Shown one piece after another: positions 38,804 to 47,709 of a stretch of DNA of 64,000 nt (positions are counted from its first letter, which is position 1; every line of letters starts with the position of its first letter). Location: the NCBI RefSeq assembly GCF_000622085.1, contig NZ_JHWL01000004.1:186001-250000 (forward strand), read 5' to 3'. Position numbers and translations under genes: made by a program. Below the pieces are notes generated by a model that worked only from the letters and a program-made list of their open reading frames with translations, made no database searches and had not been told where the DNA came from. Source of the DNA: Butyrivibrio proteoclasticus P6B7. Its GTDB lineage: Bacteria; Bacillota; Clostridia; Lachnospirales; Lachnospiraceae.

Positions 38804-39517
38804 ATGTATATAGACTTTGATTTTATAAAAAACTCTTTGCCCATCATAGTGCATAAGATTCCTATAACTCTTTTACTTACAGTGGTTTCCTTCGTGATCG
38901 CGCTGGTATTTGGAACCATCTTTGCATATGTGAATTACAAAAAGGTCAAGGTGGCTTCCAAGGCAATAAGGGTGTACATGTCCATCATAAGAGGAACACC
39001 CATAATCCTTCAGATCTACGTTATCTACAATGTGACACCTAAGCTACTTGAGGGACTTTTTGATGCACTTGGAATTGGCGTAAATATCTACAACATAGAT
39101 CCTATCTGGTATGCGTTCTTTGCCCTTTCTCTGGCAGCTACAGTATCTGCATCAGAGGCCATAAGAGCAGGACTTCTTAGTATAGACAAGGGACAGTTTG
39201 AGGCAGGTCTTTCTGTAGGCCTTAGCGAAAGGAAAGTACTCTTTGATGTGGTTTTCCCGCAGGCCTTTACCAACGCCTTCCCGGTACTTGGAAATGTCTT
39301 AGTTGATTTAATTAAGTCAACCTCCCTGGCCTTCATGATGTCAGTTGTGGAGATAACAGCCCAGGCCAAGATCCTTGGAGGAGAGGTCCTTAGATACTTT
39401 GAAAGCTATCTGTGTGTATTTATCATCTACATTTTCCTTATAAAGGCTGTGGAGATAATCAACTCCATTATAGAGAGCAGGATAAGTACCTATAAGCTTG
39501 GTACAGCTCACAGGTAA
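38804..39517 (+). CDS. ABC importer permease 2 (polar amino acid type)
   Basis: 237 aa. RGTPIILQIY and the EAA loop EAIRAGLLSIDKGQFEAGLSVGLSE are visible. Nine bases from permease 1; the two probably form a heterodimer. AGGAGAG precedes the ATG. Confidence 0.92.
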   Translation: MYIDFDFIKNSLPIIVHKIPITLLLTVVSFVIALVFGTIFAYVNYKKVKVASKAIRVYMSIIRGTPIILQIYVIYNVTPKLLEGLFDALGIGVNIYNIDPIWYAFFALSLAATVSASEAIRAGLLSIDKGQFEAGLSVGLSERKVLFDVVFPQAFTNAFPVLGNVLVDLIKSTSLAFMMSVVEITAQAKILGGEVLRYFESYLCVFIIYIFLIKAVEIINSIIESRISTYKLGTAHR

Positions 39518-39547
39518 AAGAACTAAATCGAAAAGGGGACTTTAAAC

Positions 39548-40300
39548 ATGCTAAAAGTAGAAAACGTACATAAATCATTTGGAAAAAACCAGGTCCTTAA
39601 AGGAGTCTCCTTTGATGTGGAAAAGGGAGATGTGGTGGCAATCCTTGGATCCTCAGGGTCAGGAAAGACAACACTCCTTAGGTGTCTTGAGTTCTTTGAA
39701 AAAGCAGATGATGGAAGGATAGAGCTTGGGGAATTAAAGACAGATCTTAAGGGAGCCCATAAGTCAGTGGCTAACCAGTTTAGACAACATACCGGCTTCG
39801 TATTCCAGAACTACAACCTTTTCAATAATAAGACAGCCCTGGATAACGTTAAGCTTGGCCTCATTAAAGGCCATGGCGTAGATAAAAAGAAAGCAGACGA
39901 GCTTGCAAGAAAGGCCCTTGATAAGGTAGGTCTTTCAGACAGACTTGATTACTATCCAAGCGAACTGTCAGGTGGTCAGCAGCAGAGAATAGGAATAGCA
40001 AGGGCGGTAGCCTTTGAACCGGATGTGATCTTCATGGACGAGCCCACATCAGCTCTTGACCCTGAACTTGTGGGAGAAGTTCTTGAAACCATCAAAAAGC
40101 TTGCAGAAAACGGTATCACAATGGTTATTGTTACCCACGAGATCTCTTTTGCCAGGGATGTGGCTACAAAGGTCATCTACATGGATGAAGGAGTTATCGT
40201 GGAGCAGGGAACAAGCCTTGAGATCTTCTCAAGACCAAAGCAGGAGAGAACAAGACAGTTCTTATCAAGGTTCCTTGCGGATTACGACTATGTAATCTGA
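39548..40300 (+). CDS. ABC importer ATPase (GlnQ-type)
   Basis: 250 aa. Walker [11 protein letters not shown]-loop FVFQNYNLF, signature LSGGQQQR, Walker B VIFMDEP, switch His in IVTHEISFA. It has no extra regulatory domain such as that of MetN. Powers the permease pair encoded just upstream. Confidence 0.95.
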   Translation: MLKVENVHKSFGKNQVLKGVSFDVEKGDVVAILGSSGSGKTTLLRCLEFFEKADDGRIELGELKTDLKGAHKSVANQFRQHTGFVFQNYNLFNNKTALDNVKLGLIKGHGVDKKKADELARKALDKVGLSDRLDYYPSELSGGQQQRIGIARAVAFEPDVIFMDEPTSALDPELVGEVLETIKKLAENGITMVIVTHEISFARDVATKVIYMDEGVIVEQGTSLEIFSRPKQERTRQFLSRFLADYDYVI

Positions 40301-40312
40301 TATGAGCGGATA

Positions 40313-40340
40313 ATCCGATTTGCAAAAGAGCTAATCGGAT
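40313..40340 (+). other. Hairpin between ATPase and binding-protein genes
   Basis: ATCCGATT and AATCGGAT pair over a 12-nt loop without a T-run. Such intra-operon stems often protect the 3' or 5' mRNA end so that more binding protein is made; inferred. Confidence 0.5.
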
Positions 40341-40373
40341 ATCAAATAAAAAACAAACGAGGAGGAATGAAAA

Positions 40374-41258
40374 ATGAAAAGAGAGATTCTAAAAAGAGCA
40401 GTGGCAGCACTTGTAGTTGCGGGGCTTCTTACAGGTTGTGGAAGTACAAAGAGTGCTGATGCATCTACTGCACAGGCTGCAGACGCAGATGGAAAGAGAG
40501 TCATCAATATCGCAGTTGGTCAGAACAGCTACCCAGTGTTCTACCATGATGACAATGATGCTCTTACAGGCTACGACGTAGAAGCCATCAGACTTGTGGA
40601 GGAGAAGCTTTCTGACAAGTACACCTTTGTTCTTACAGAGGGTGCACAGGATGCCAATTATACAGGTCTTTCTACAGGAAAGTATCAGGTAGTACTTAGC
40701 AATGCCTTCTACACAGAGGAACGTGCACAGAACTTTATCTTACCTGAGAATCCACTTGGTGCTTCACCAGGAGGTCTTGTAGTAAGAGTGGAGGATAAGG
40801 GCGTTATCAATACCCTTGAGGATGCAGCAACAGCCGGATATAAGGCAGCGCCTCACCTTGCAGGAGATGGAAACACATATCTTTATCAGAAGTACAACAA
40901 GGAGCATCCAGACAACCAGCTTGATTTCGACATTTCTGATGATCCTAACGCCTTCACTAATGGTCTTGCCTACGTGGCAGAGGGTAGATACGACTGTATC
41001 GTATTCCCTGGAATCTACTACGATGCACTTGTAACATCAGAAGATGGTGCTTATCACGAGTACGCTGATCAGCTTTACTACAACGAGTACATTCCTATCA
41101 GCACATATGCTGTAGTGGCTAAGGGTGAGGATGAGCTTGCTGAGGATATCAACAAGGCCCTTGGAGAACTTCGTGAAGAGGGTAAGCTTTCTGAACTGGC
41201 TGTTCAGTTCTATGGCTACGATACATGGGCAATCAATGATGCACAGCAGTCAAACTAA
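40374..41258 (+). CDS. ABC importer substrate-binding lipoprotein (SBP_bac_3 type)
   Basis: 294 aa. Lipobox LLTGC, short Ala/Ser linker, then a family-3 binding protein: INIAVGQNSYPVFY, ALTGYDVEAIRLVEEKL, STGKYQVVLSNAFYTEERA. AGGAGGA upstream. It should deliver the importer's ligand at the outer membrane face. Family-3 proteins bind amino acids such as cystine, glutamate or modified amino acids. Given its neighbours I infer an organosulfur amino acid or analogue. Confidence 0.9.
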   Translation: MKREILKRAVAALVVAGLLTGCGSTKSADASTAQAADADGKRVINIAVGQNSYPVFYHDDNDALTGYDVEAIRLVEEKLSDKYTFVLTEGAQDANYTGLSTGKYQVVLSNAFYTEERAQNFILPENPLGASPGGLVVRVEDKGVINTLEDAATAGYKAAPHLAGDGNTYLYQKYNKEHPDNQLDFDISDDPNAFTNGLAYVAEGRYDCIVFPGIYYDALVTSEDGAYHEYADQLYYNEYIPISTYAVVAKGEDELAEDINKALGELREEGKLSELAVQFYGYDTWAINDAQQSN

Positions 41259-41284
41259 TAATTTGAATTTAAGAAGACAAGAAG

Positions 41285-41932
41285 ATGGGTAAAAGAGCTA
41301 CTTACATTGAAGCAAACTTCATAACAACCGCAGAGGACTTCCGTGGTTATGAAAAGACCAAAGAGCCACCAATGGACTTTAGGCGCAAGGAAAGAGAGCG
41401 CCTAAGGTTATACAAAAGTGGGAATCTAAGAAGTGTATATCTTAATGAGCCCACTGTCATAGAGACAAGTCTTGGCCCTATAGAGGCTGAGCTTGTAACC
41501 TTCTATGAAAGCGGCGCCATTAAGAGAGTCTTTCCAAGATATGGTCAGGTCAGTGCCTACTGGTCAGAAAATGACGAAGCAAGAATCACCAAAGAGATCA
41601 CCATATTTGCAGGAAAGCAGCTTCTTAAAGTAAGAGCTCATAACCTATACTTCTATGAAACTGGAGAGCTTAGGAGTGTCACAATCTACAATTGTGACAC
41701 TCTTACTCTAAATACCCATTATGGGCAGATAAGGACCAACATTGGAGCGTCCTTTTACAGAAGCGGAGAGATTGAGAGCATTGAGCCTGCCTTTAAGACC
41801 GTTATAGAAATTGACGGAAAAAGGGTTAAGCCCTTTTATTTCATGGCAGATGGAATGCATGCAGACCACAATTCACTTAAATTTGATAAAAAAGGAAAGA
41901 TAACATCCTATTACGGAATTATAGAGGAATAG
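41285..41932 (+). CDS. MORN-like repeat protein of unknown function
   Basis: 215 aa, no signal peptide or membrane segment. Repeated beta-hairpin units: LYKSGNLRSVYL, FYESGAIKRVFPRYG, FYETGELRSVTI and FYRSGEIESIEP, roughly (F/L)Y.SG.(L/I).S(V/I). This resembles MORN-type or SG-repeat sheets. Genes on both sides are a few bases to 27 bases away in the same direction, so it is part of the operon. Role unknown; a scaffold or assembly factor is only a guess. Confidence 0.65.
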   Translation: MGKRATYIEANFITTAEDFRGYEKTKEPPMDFRRKERERLRLYKSGNLRSVYLNEPTVIETSLGPIEAELVTFYESGAIKRVFPRYGQVSAYWSENDEARITKEITIFAGKQLLKVRAHNLYFYETGELRSVTIYNCDTLTLNTHYGQIRTNIGASFYRSGEIESIEPAFKTVIEIDGKRVKPFYFMADGMHADHNSLKFDKKGKITSYYGIIEE

Positions 41933-41935
41933 CAT

Positions 41936-43090
41936 ATGGCTGATGATTGCTGTAGATACAGAGAAAATACTTTGATAGCAAGGGGAGGGGGCGTATTTGA
42001 CAGCACCGGATCCATCTCGGTTCCAGTTTACAGAAGTGCCACCTATACACATAACACCTTGGACTACGATCCAAATGCATATTACTACTCAAGATGTGAT
42101 ACACCCACAAGGAGAGCCCTTGAAAAGCAGGTGGCAGCTCTAGAGCACGGCGAAGATGCCCTGGCAGTAACCAGCGGCCTGGCTGCCCTTGATATAGTTA
42201 TGAAGCTCTTTTCACAGGGTGACAGGGTTCTTATATCCAGCGATCTCTATGGGGGAAGCTACAGACTCTTTAATGAGGTTTATTCTAAGTATGGTATCGT
42301 GTTTGAATATGCAGACACCTGGGATCTTGAGGATGTGAAGGCTAAGGCTAAAGGTGGCATCAAGGGTATCATCGTAGAGACACCTTCGAATCCTATGCTC
42401 AGGATAAGCGATATCAGAGCTATTTCCGAAATAGCCAAAGAAGAAGGGGCGCTTCTTATAGTGGACAACACATTTCTTTCGCCCTTATTCCAAAAGCCAA
42501 TTGATCTTGGTGCAGATATAGTGATTCACAGCGCCACCAAGTACCTTGCTGGTCACAACGATGTACTGGCTGGGATTATTGTAACTGCCACCAAGGAGCT
42601 TAGAGAAAAGCTGTATTTCTATGTGATGTCCATAGGAAATGCTCTGTCCCCTGATGATGCCTGGCTTACCATAAGGGGAATCGAGACCCTGTCAGTAAGG
42701 CTTCAAAGGCAGCAGGACAATGCAAAAGAGCTGTTAAAATTCCTAAAAAATCACCCGGCGGTAGAATTTGTTATCTATCCAGGAGACCCTGAGCATCCGG
42801 AACATGAGCTTGCCAAGAGGCAGCAGACCGGCTTTGGCGCCATGATTTCCTTTGTGGTAAAAGACAAAGACAGGGCCCCGGAGTTCTTTGGAAAGTTTAA
42901 GACCATCTATCAGGCAGGAAGCCTTGGAGGGGTACAGTCCCTTATAAATCTTCCAAATTCATCCCTTCAGTGTCCGATTCCTTTAGAGCAAAGGCTTCAC
43001 ACCGGAGTATCAGATGGGCTCTTTAGGCTATCTGTTGGCATTGAGGATGTGGAAGATCTTAAGGATGATATTTTGCAGGCACTTAGCTGA
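41936..43090 (+). CDS. Cys/Met-metabolism PLP enzyme 2
   Basis: 384 aa. YYYSRCDTPTRRALE (phosphate-binding Tyr/Arg), DLYGGSYRLFNEVY, VDNTFLSPLFQKPIDLGADIV and PLP Lys in HSATKYLAGHND place it in the MetB/MetC/MGL family. It differs clearly from PLP enzyme 1 and lacks the five-Cys extension (only CC at 5-6). The C-terminal NLPNSSLQCPIP where relatives have a THA.mp-type loop suggests a changed specificity. Starts 4 bases after the MORN-like gene. Confidence 0.87.
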   Translation: MADDCCRYRENTLIARGGGVFDSTGSISVPVYRSATYTHNTLDYDPNAYYYSRCDTPTRRALEKQVAALEHGEDALAVTSGLAALDIVMKLFSQGDRVLISSDLYGGSYRLFNEVYSKYGIVFEYADTWDLEDVKAKAKGGIKGIIVETPSNPMLRISDIRAISEIAKEEGALLIVDNTFLSPLFQKPIDLGADIVIHSATKYLAGHNDVLAGIIVTATKELREKLYFYVMSIGNALSPDDAWLTIRGIETLSVRLQRQQDNAKELLKFLKNHPAVEFVIYPGDPEHPEHELAKRQQTGFGAMISFVVKDKDRAPEFFGKFKTIYQAGSLGGVQSLINLPNSSLQCPIPLEQRLHTGVSDGLFRLSVGIEDVEDLKDDILQALS

Positions 43091-43153
43091 GAATTAGAGT
43101 GAATACGGCAATACTACTGGATTTATAAGACTAGCAAGCAGGAGACGAAAGGT

Positions 43154-44842
43154 ATGGCAAAAATATTTTACCCAGATTTTTTTAACGACGTGTTTGGTCC
43201 TATCATGCAGCCAGGTTCATCAGGCGGCTTTGCAGGACCTACAAGAATAGGGAACATAGCAAAAGATCTTATCGGAGGAGAGGTTAAAAAAGTTGTCTTT
43301 TCTTTCCAAAAGGACAACGAAGGGAGCCTTCAATCCCTTGGTAACTTCATGACTGACAGAGGCTTTCTTGGAGGTGTACAGGGGTTTCTTCCAGACGATA
43401 AAAGGCTCTTCGATGCCCACAGACTTGCAAGGGAAAGCGGTCTTTCCTATGAGTTTAGGCTTGATGATAAGAACTACGGCTATGAGCGAGGCGTCAAGAT
43501 AGAGGTCTTTGGAGAGGGTGATGAATATGGCCAGCTTATCGGAGCTTCTGTAGGCGGCGGAATGGTCAGAATCTACGAGGTCAATGGTTACTATATCAAC
43601 TGGCAGGCGGATACCTATGGAGTGCTTATTTATGGGATTAAAGAAGGAAAGGCTGCCGATATAATAGATAATATCAATAAATCCTACGAAGACCACGTCA
43701 TTGATATTAGGGAAGTGGCGAAAGCAGGCTCTGATGCTGCGTTAACTGAGAATAGTCAGGTAAATGGAGTAGCTATAGAGAAGGCTGTGTTTGCGGAGCT
43801 TGATATTGATATTGCAGGAGATGACAAGATTTCATCTGGCAGCAGCATTTTTGGAGATGGCAAAAGAGCTGTCTTTTTACCGGCAGTTCTTCCGGTGGTT
43901 ACCACCAATAAGAAAAAGAAACAGCTCTTTTCTACTGTTGAGGAGTGGAGAGCCTATGCCAAGGACCATGGCATATCCTTCCTGGATGCGGCTATCGAGT
44001 ACGAAAAGGCTTCCTCTGGCTGGTGCGAGGACAAGATCTGGGCATACTTTGAGAGGATAAGAGATATCTTTGATAAGCAAATCCACAGTCTTGAGGACAG
44101 GAACTATGACGTTGAGGATACCCCTATGCTTCCAGTCTACGGCAAGAAGTGGAAGGCCTTCCTTGATAAGGAGCAGTATATTACGGATAAGCTTACGAGA
44201 CATATCCTGACCCATGCCTATGCCACTAATGCCAAGGTTCCGGGCGTCATCATCGTTCCAGGACCAATGGGAACCGGCGGAGGATATCTGTATTCAGCCC
44301 TTGATGCAGTGAGGGAGGAAAGAGGCTATTCAAGGCAGAAGGAGCTGGAAGCCCTTGTTATTGCGGCAACCTTAGGAGCTCTTGCCTATACCCACACCAA
44401 TGCCTCAGGTGAACGAGGCTGTATAGGTGAGTCCGGCGTATGTAATGCCATGGCATCCGGCGCAGTGGCTTACCTTGTAACTCCTGATGAGGATCCATTG
44501 GTTGAAGTTGGCGTTGCAGTAGAAAGAGCTGCTTCCATGGCTCTTCAGGCTAACATGGGCCTTGTGTGTGACCCGATTCCCGGCGGCCTTGAATTTCCTT
44601 GTATCACAAGGACCCTGAGGGCAGCTGTGACAGCTCCTATGTATGCTGAGATGGCTGTAATTGGTATTGATCCGCTTATTCCATACCATGAGCTTTTACA
44701 GGCAATGGAGCGCCATTATAAGGTAACTCCTCCTGAGAGACTGTGCGGAGGTAACTGCGGAACCTGTACCACACCAACAGCTCAGAAGTGTAAGGAATTC
44801 TTATCTGATCTTATGGCAGATAACCTTAAGTACGAAGCATAA
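43154..44842 (+). CDS. Fe-S serine-dehydratase-like lyase with altered substrate loop
   Basis: 562 aa, a beta-alpha fusion of the L-serine dehydratase type. Three cysteines that hold the catalytic 4Fe-4S cluster in the family are present: C423 (GCIGESG), C472 (CDPIPGG) and C483 (EFPC). The last two are 11 apart, as in known enzymes. However the substrate loop that reads PSSSHT in true serine dehydratases is PGSSGGFAGPTRIG here, without the His, and the APTNGACG block is replaced by VPGPMGTGGG. So it is probably a lyase for another, perhaps sulfur-containing or beta-substituted, amino acid. Last gene of the island. Confidence 0.8.
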   Translation: MAKIFYPDFFNDVFGPIMQPGSSGGFAGPTRIGNIAKDLIGGEVKKVVFSFQKDNEGSLQSLGNFMTDRGFLGGVQGFLPDDKRLFDAHRLARESGLSYEFRLDDKNYGYERGVKIEVFGEGDEYGQLIGASVGGGMVRIYEVNGYYINWQADTYGVLIYGIKEGKAADIIDNINKSYEDHVIDIREVAKAGSDAALTENSQVNGVAIEKAVFAELDIDIAGDDKISSGSSIFGDGKRAVFLPAVLPVVTTNKKKKQLFSTVEEWRAYAKDHGISFLDAAIEYEKASSGWCEDKIWAYFERIRDIFDKQIHSLEDRNYDVEDTPMLPVYGKKWKAFLDKEQYITDKLTRHILTHAYATNAKVPGVIIVPGPMGTGGGYLYSALDAVREERGYSRQKELEALVIAATLGALAYTHTNASGERGCIGESGVCNAMASGAVAYLVTPDEDPLVEVGVAVERAASMALQANMGLVCDPIPGGLEFPCITRTLRAAVTAPMYAEMAVIGIDPLIPYHELLQAMERHYKVTPPERLCGGNCGTCTTPTAQKCKEFLSDLMADNLKYEA

Positions 44843-44845
44843 CTC

Positions 44846-44874
44846 TTGCCATAGTGCATTTTCGGTGCTATCAT
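44846..44874 (+). promoter_or_regulatory. Promoter of the ABC-F leader
   Basis: TTGCCA at 44846-44851, 17 bases, TATCAT at 44869-44874 with upstream TGC (TGCTATCAT). Transcript start near 44881. Confidence 0.65.
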
Positions 44875-44950
44875 TTTTGTTAGTAAAAAGAAAGGGCGAT
44901 TTTTCGCGTAGGTGGAAGGATGTTTATTTGATAATTTGATTTAGGTGAAC

Positions 44951-45052
44951 ATGTTGATGAGACTGCTACTGATGGTAGCAGTGTTTATGTGTACGCTTAA
45001 ATTGGATTATCATGCATTCGGAGCCTGTTTATATATAGGTCTATTTGTGTGA
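44951..45052 (+). CDS. Leader peptide of the ABC-F gene
   Basis: 33 aa starting MLMRLLLMVAVFMC and ending IGLFV, hydrophobic in its first half. AGGTG (44943-44947) precedes it; an internal ATG at 44957 has better spacing and would give 31 aa. The stop codon (45050-45052) abuts the first base of the terminator stem, so a ribosome stalled on this ORF would change folding. That geometry is typical of drug-induced attenuators before resistance ABC-F genes; the stall site is not identified. Confidence 0.6.
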   Translation: MLMRLLLMVAVFMCTLKLDYHAFGACLYIGLFV

Positions 45053-45084
45053 GTCTATTTTGCGTACGCAGGATAGACTTTTTT
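45052..45084 (+). terminator. Attenuator terminator in the ABC-F leader
   Basis: AGTCTAT and ATAGACT pair over TTTGCGTACGCAGG, followed by TTTTTT. GTACGC at 44991-44996 inside the leader ORF can pair with GCGTAC at 45062-45067, and a second GTCTAT (45040-45045) competes for ATAGAC, so alternative folds exist. Confidence 0.75.
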
Positions 45085-45099
45085 CATTGGGAGGCATAA

Positions 45100-46557
45100 A
45101 TGGCAAGAAATATACTGATAAAAGCAGAAAATATAATACATTCCTACGGGGAGCAGACGGTTCTTGATTTTGACAGGTTTACCCTTTATGAAGGTGAGAA
45201 GGTGGGCCTGGTTGGCGTAAATGGCGCAGGTAAAAGCACCATACTAAAGATTTTGGCAGGAGAGCTAGAGCCCACAAGTGGCAAGGTCACAAGGCAGTGC
45301 ACACCTTTTTACTTTGAGCAGTTTGGGACAGACAGCGATTATTATGATACGGACTATGCAGAGGCTGGAAGGATGGGCGTTGGAGAGCAGATCTGGCAGG
45401 AAAATGTCAGTGGCGGCGAGGATACAAGGATTAGACTTGCACAGCTCTTTTCAAGCCCCCACGCAGTGGCGTTCCTCGATGAGCCCACGTCAAACCTTGA
45501 CTATGAGGGTGTTGAGATGCTCAAGAAAAGGCTTAAGGAGCTGGATACCATGGTTATCATAAGCCATGACAGATCAGTTCTTAATGAGGTCTGTAACAGG
45601 ATAGTCGAGATCTCTTTTGGACAGCTCCACAGCTTTACTGGTAACTATGACGAGTATGTGGTGCAGAAGGAGGAGCTCTTTAAGTCCCAGCAGGCGGAGT
45701 ACGAGAACTATCAGGCTGAGAAGAAAAGGCTTCAGAGCGTATATGTGGAGAAAAAGGCCAAGGCTAAGACCGTTGAGAAAAAGCCAAAGAATATATCTGC
45801 CAGTGAGGCAAAAACAAGGGCTTTATGTGGTAATAGAAAACCTGAGGATAAGGCTCGTGGGATAGAAAAGAGCGCCACCAACGTCCTTAAGCGAATAGAA
45901 CACATGGAGGTTAAGGAAAAGCCCAAGGAGGAGCCCACAGCAAGACCGGACTTCAGGCTCACCAACCCTCCAAGGAATCCAATAGTTATAAGGGGCGAGC
46001 ATATTTCTTTTTCCTATGATGACCATGTAATCTTCGATGATGCGGACTTCATGATCAAGAATGGCAGCAAAGTTGCCTTCGTTGGCGGAAATGGAGCTGG
46101 GAAGACTACGCTTCTTGAGCTGATTTCAAAAAGAGAGGGCGTCTACGTGGTTCCAGGAGCCAAGATTGGCTACGCCAAGCAGAATATGTCCCAGATAGAT
46201 CTTGATAAGACCGTTCTTGAGAATGTAAAAAGAGTCAGCATCCAAAGCGAGAGCCTGTCTCGTATTATTCTGGCAAGACTTCTTCTGTCGGAACGAGATA
46301 TGAACAAGAAAGCCAGGGACTTATCTGGCGGCGAGAGGATGAAGCTGTCCTTTGCCATGCTCTTTGTGTCAGATGTGAATCTCCTTATTCTGGATGAGCC
46401 CACTAACTATCTGGATATTCCCTCAGTTGAGGCCCTGGAAAAGCTCTTGGTGGAATATGAGGGTACCTTGGTGTTCACTTCTCATGATAAGATGTTTGTA
46501 GATAGAATTGCCACAGAGAGACTTAAGATTACAGATGGCAAGATTGTGGCAGGTTAA
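45100..46557 (+). CDS. ABC-F ATPase, probable ribosomal-protection antibiotic resistance type
   Basis: 485 aa, no membrane segments. Two ATPase domains: Walker A GVNGAGKST and GGNGAGKTT; signatures VSGGEDTR and LSGGERMK; Walker B FLDEPTSNLD and ILDEPTNYLD. A charged linker of about 110 residues (about 180-290) includes the P-site tRNA interaction helix pair. Size and the short second region resemble Vga/Lsa/Msr-like proteins rather than housekeeping EttA/Uup. Together with the leader-peptide attenuator this suggests protection from pleuromutilin/lincosamide/streptogramin-type drugs; the drug range is inferred. Confidence 0.85.
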   Translation: MARNILIKAENIIHSYGEQTVLDFDRFTLYEGEKVGLVGVNGAGKSTILKILAGELEPTSGKVTRQCTPFYFEQFGTDSDYYDTDYAEAGRMGVGEQIWQENVSGGEDTRIRLAQLFSSPHAVAFLDEPTSNLDYEGVEMLKKRLKELDTMVIISHDRSVLNEVCNRIVEISFGQLHSFTGNYDEYVVQKEELFKSQQAEYENYQAEKKRLQSVYVEKKAKAKTVEKKPKNISASEAKTRALCGNRKPEDKARGIEKSATNVLKRIEHMEVKEKPKEEPTARPDFRLTNPPRNPIVIRGEHISFSYDDHVIFDDADFMIKNGSKVAFVGGNGAGKTTLLELISKREGVYVVPGAKIGYAKQNMSQIDLDKTVLENVKRVSIQSESLSRIILARLLLSERDMNKKARDLSGGERMKLSFAMLFVSDVNLLILDEPTNYLDIPSVEALEKLLVEYEGTLVFTSHDKMFVDRIATERLKITDGKIVAG

Positions 46558-46672
46558 CGCGGAGGTGACTACACCGTCTATCTTTTTGATAGAAGAAAAG
46601 AAATCCCTTCAGACTATTCAATTTTTGATATGGCAAGGGATACAGCAGAGAGATGTTGACAGAGAACTGTGA

Positions 46673-46968
46673 AGGTAGGCTTAAAATGGACTTTTCCTTG
46701 ATTTGAGCCTGCGATTTATGAAGGCTGGAGCAGTGAAAGCAGGCTTGAAAAGGACTATTTCTTGATCTGAGCCTGCGATTTATGAAGGCTGGAGCAGTGA
46801 AAGCAGGCTTGAAAAGGACTATTTCTTGGTCTGAGCCTGCGATTTATGAAAATCGGAGCAGTGAAAGCAGGCTTGAAAAGGACTTTTTCATAATCTAAGC
46901 CTGCAATTTATAAAAATCATAGCTGCGAAGGTAGGCTTAAAAAAGACTTTTCTTTAATTTAGGCCTGC
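46673..46968. repeat. 64-bp hairpin repeat array B (5 units)
   Basis: Five units start at 46673, 46737, 46801, 46865 and 46929, exactly 64 bp apart. Each has a 40-bp imperfect hairpin (AAGCAGGCTTGAAAAGGACT.. closed by GAGCCTGC or AAGCCTGC) plus a 24-bp spacer. Units 2 and 3 are nearly identical and the outer ones more diverged (GGTAGGCTTAAA variants), as expected if the array grew from the middle. Same family as array A at 17475. The rest of the 46558-47080 gap has only a weak ATCCCTT/AAGGGAT hairpin and the short repeats at 46988-47055. Confidence 0.92.
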
Positions 46969-46987
46969 AATTCAAGAAAAGCCAAAC

Positions 46988-47060
46988 AGTACAATTACAT
47001 AACTAAGTACACGACTAAGTACACAACAAAGTACATAACTATCTACACAACAAACCACAA
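46988..47060 (+). repeat. Short A/C-rich direct repeats before the phosphatase gene
   Basis: Variants of (A)CTAAGTACACAAC recur about every 12-14 bases (AAGTACACGACT, AAGTACACAACA, AAGTACATAACT, CTACACAACA). Weakly structured and purine-pyrimidine biased; likely a low-complexity 5' leader. Confidence 0.55.
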
Positions 47061-47080
47061 CAAAGGAAAGAGAAGTACAA

Positions 47081-47617
47081 ATGGATCATTTTTATTTCAT
47101 AAGACATGGAGAAACAGTCTGGAACGTAGAGAACAAGATTTGTGGAGCTACAGATATTGAGCTCACAGAGAAAGGCCACCAGCAGGCAATCGAGACAGGG
47201 AAAAAGCTCTTAGATATGGGAATTAAGGCAGATGTGATCCTGACATCTCCCCTTGTAAGAGCAAAAGAAACAGCAAGACACATTTCTGAAATGACAGGAA
47301 TCCCAATGGAAGTTGAGGAAAGGCTCAAAGAACAGAACTTCGGACGATATGAGTCCACACCTAGAGATGGCGCAGAGTTCCACGAAGCCAAGAAGGATAT
47401 GGCCAGCAGATTCGGAACCGGAGAATCAATGCTTCATCTGGCACAGCGTATCTACAACCTTCTTGACGACATCAAGGCTGGCGACAGAGAAGTAATCCTG
47501 GTGGCTCACAACGGAATTACCAGGATGGTAGAATCCTATTTCAAAGAGATGACTAATGAGGAGTTTTCATCCTGCGGAATAAAGAACTGCGAGATCAAGA
47601 GATATGATTTTAAATAA
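47081..47617 (+). CDS. Histidine phosphatase (phosphoglycerate mutase-like)
   Basis: 178 aa. Phospho-His motif FIRHGETVWN, Arg in SPLVRAKETA, Glu in EERLKEQNFGRYE and the second His in ILVAHNG. Short single-domain form of the CobC/PhoE/GpmB-like group. The exact substrate cannot be read from the sequence. Preceded by the 64-bp array and AAAGGAAAGAG. Confidence 0.88.
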   Translation: MDHFYFIRHGETVWNVENKICGATDIELTEKGHQQAIETGKKLLDMGIKADVILTSPLVRAKETARHISEMTGIPMEVEERLKEQNFGRYESTPRDGAEFHEAKKDMASRFGTGESMLHLAQRIYNLLDDIKAGDREVILVAHNGITRMVESYFKEMTNEEFSSCGIKNCEIKRYDFK

Positions 47618-47709
47618 TACAATAGATGAAGACTAGATCATGTGTGAATATGAAGAATTAGTGACACTGAAGTTACTGAGCATTTGATACAGAAAGGAAG
47701 GAGTTTATC

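Noticed and set aside
46673..46968. CRISPR array
   Set aside because: Period 64 looks tempting, but the conserved part is a 40-bp hairpin, the spacers are nearly identical rather than unique, and no cas gene is near.
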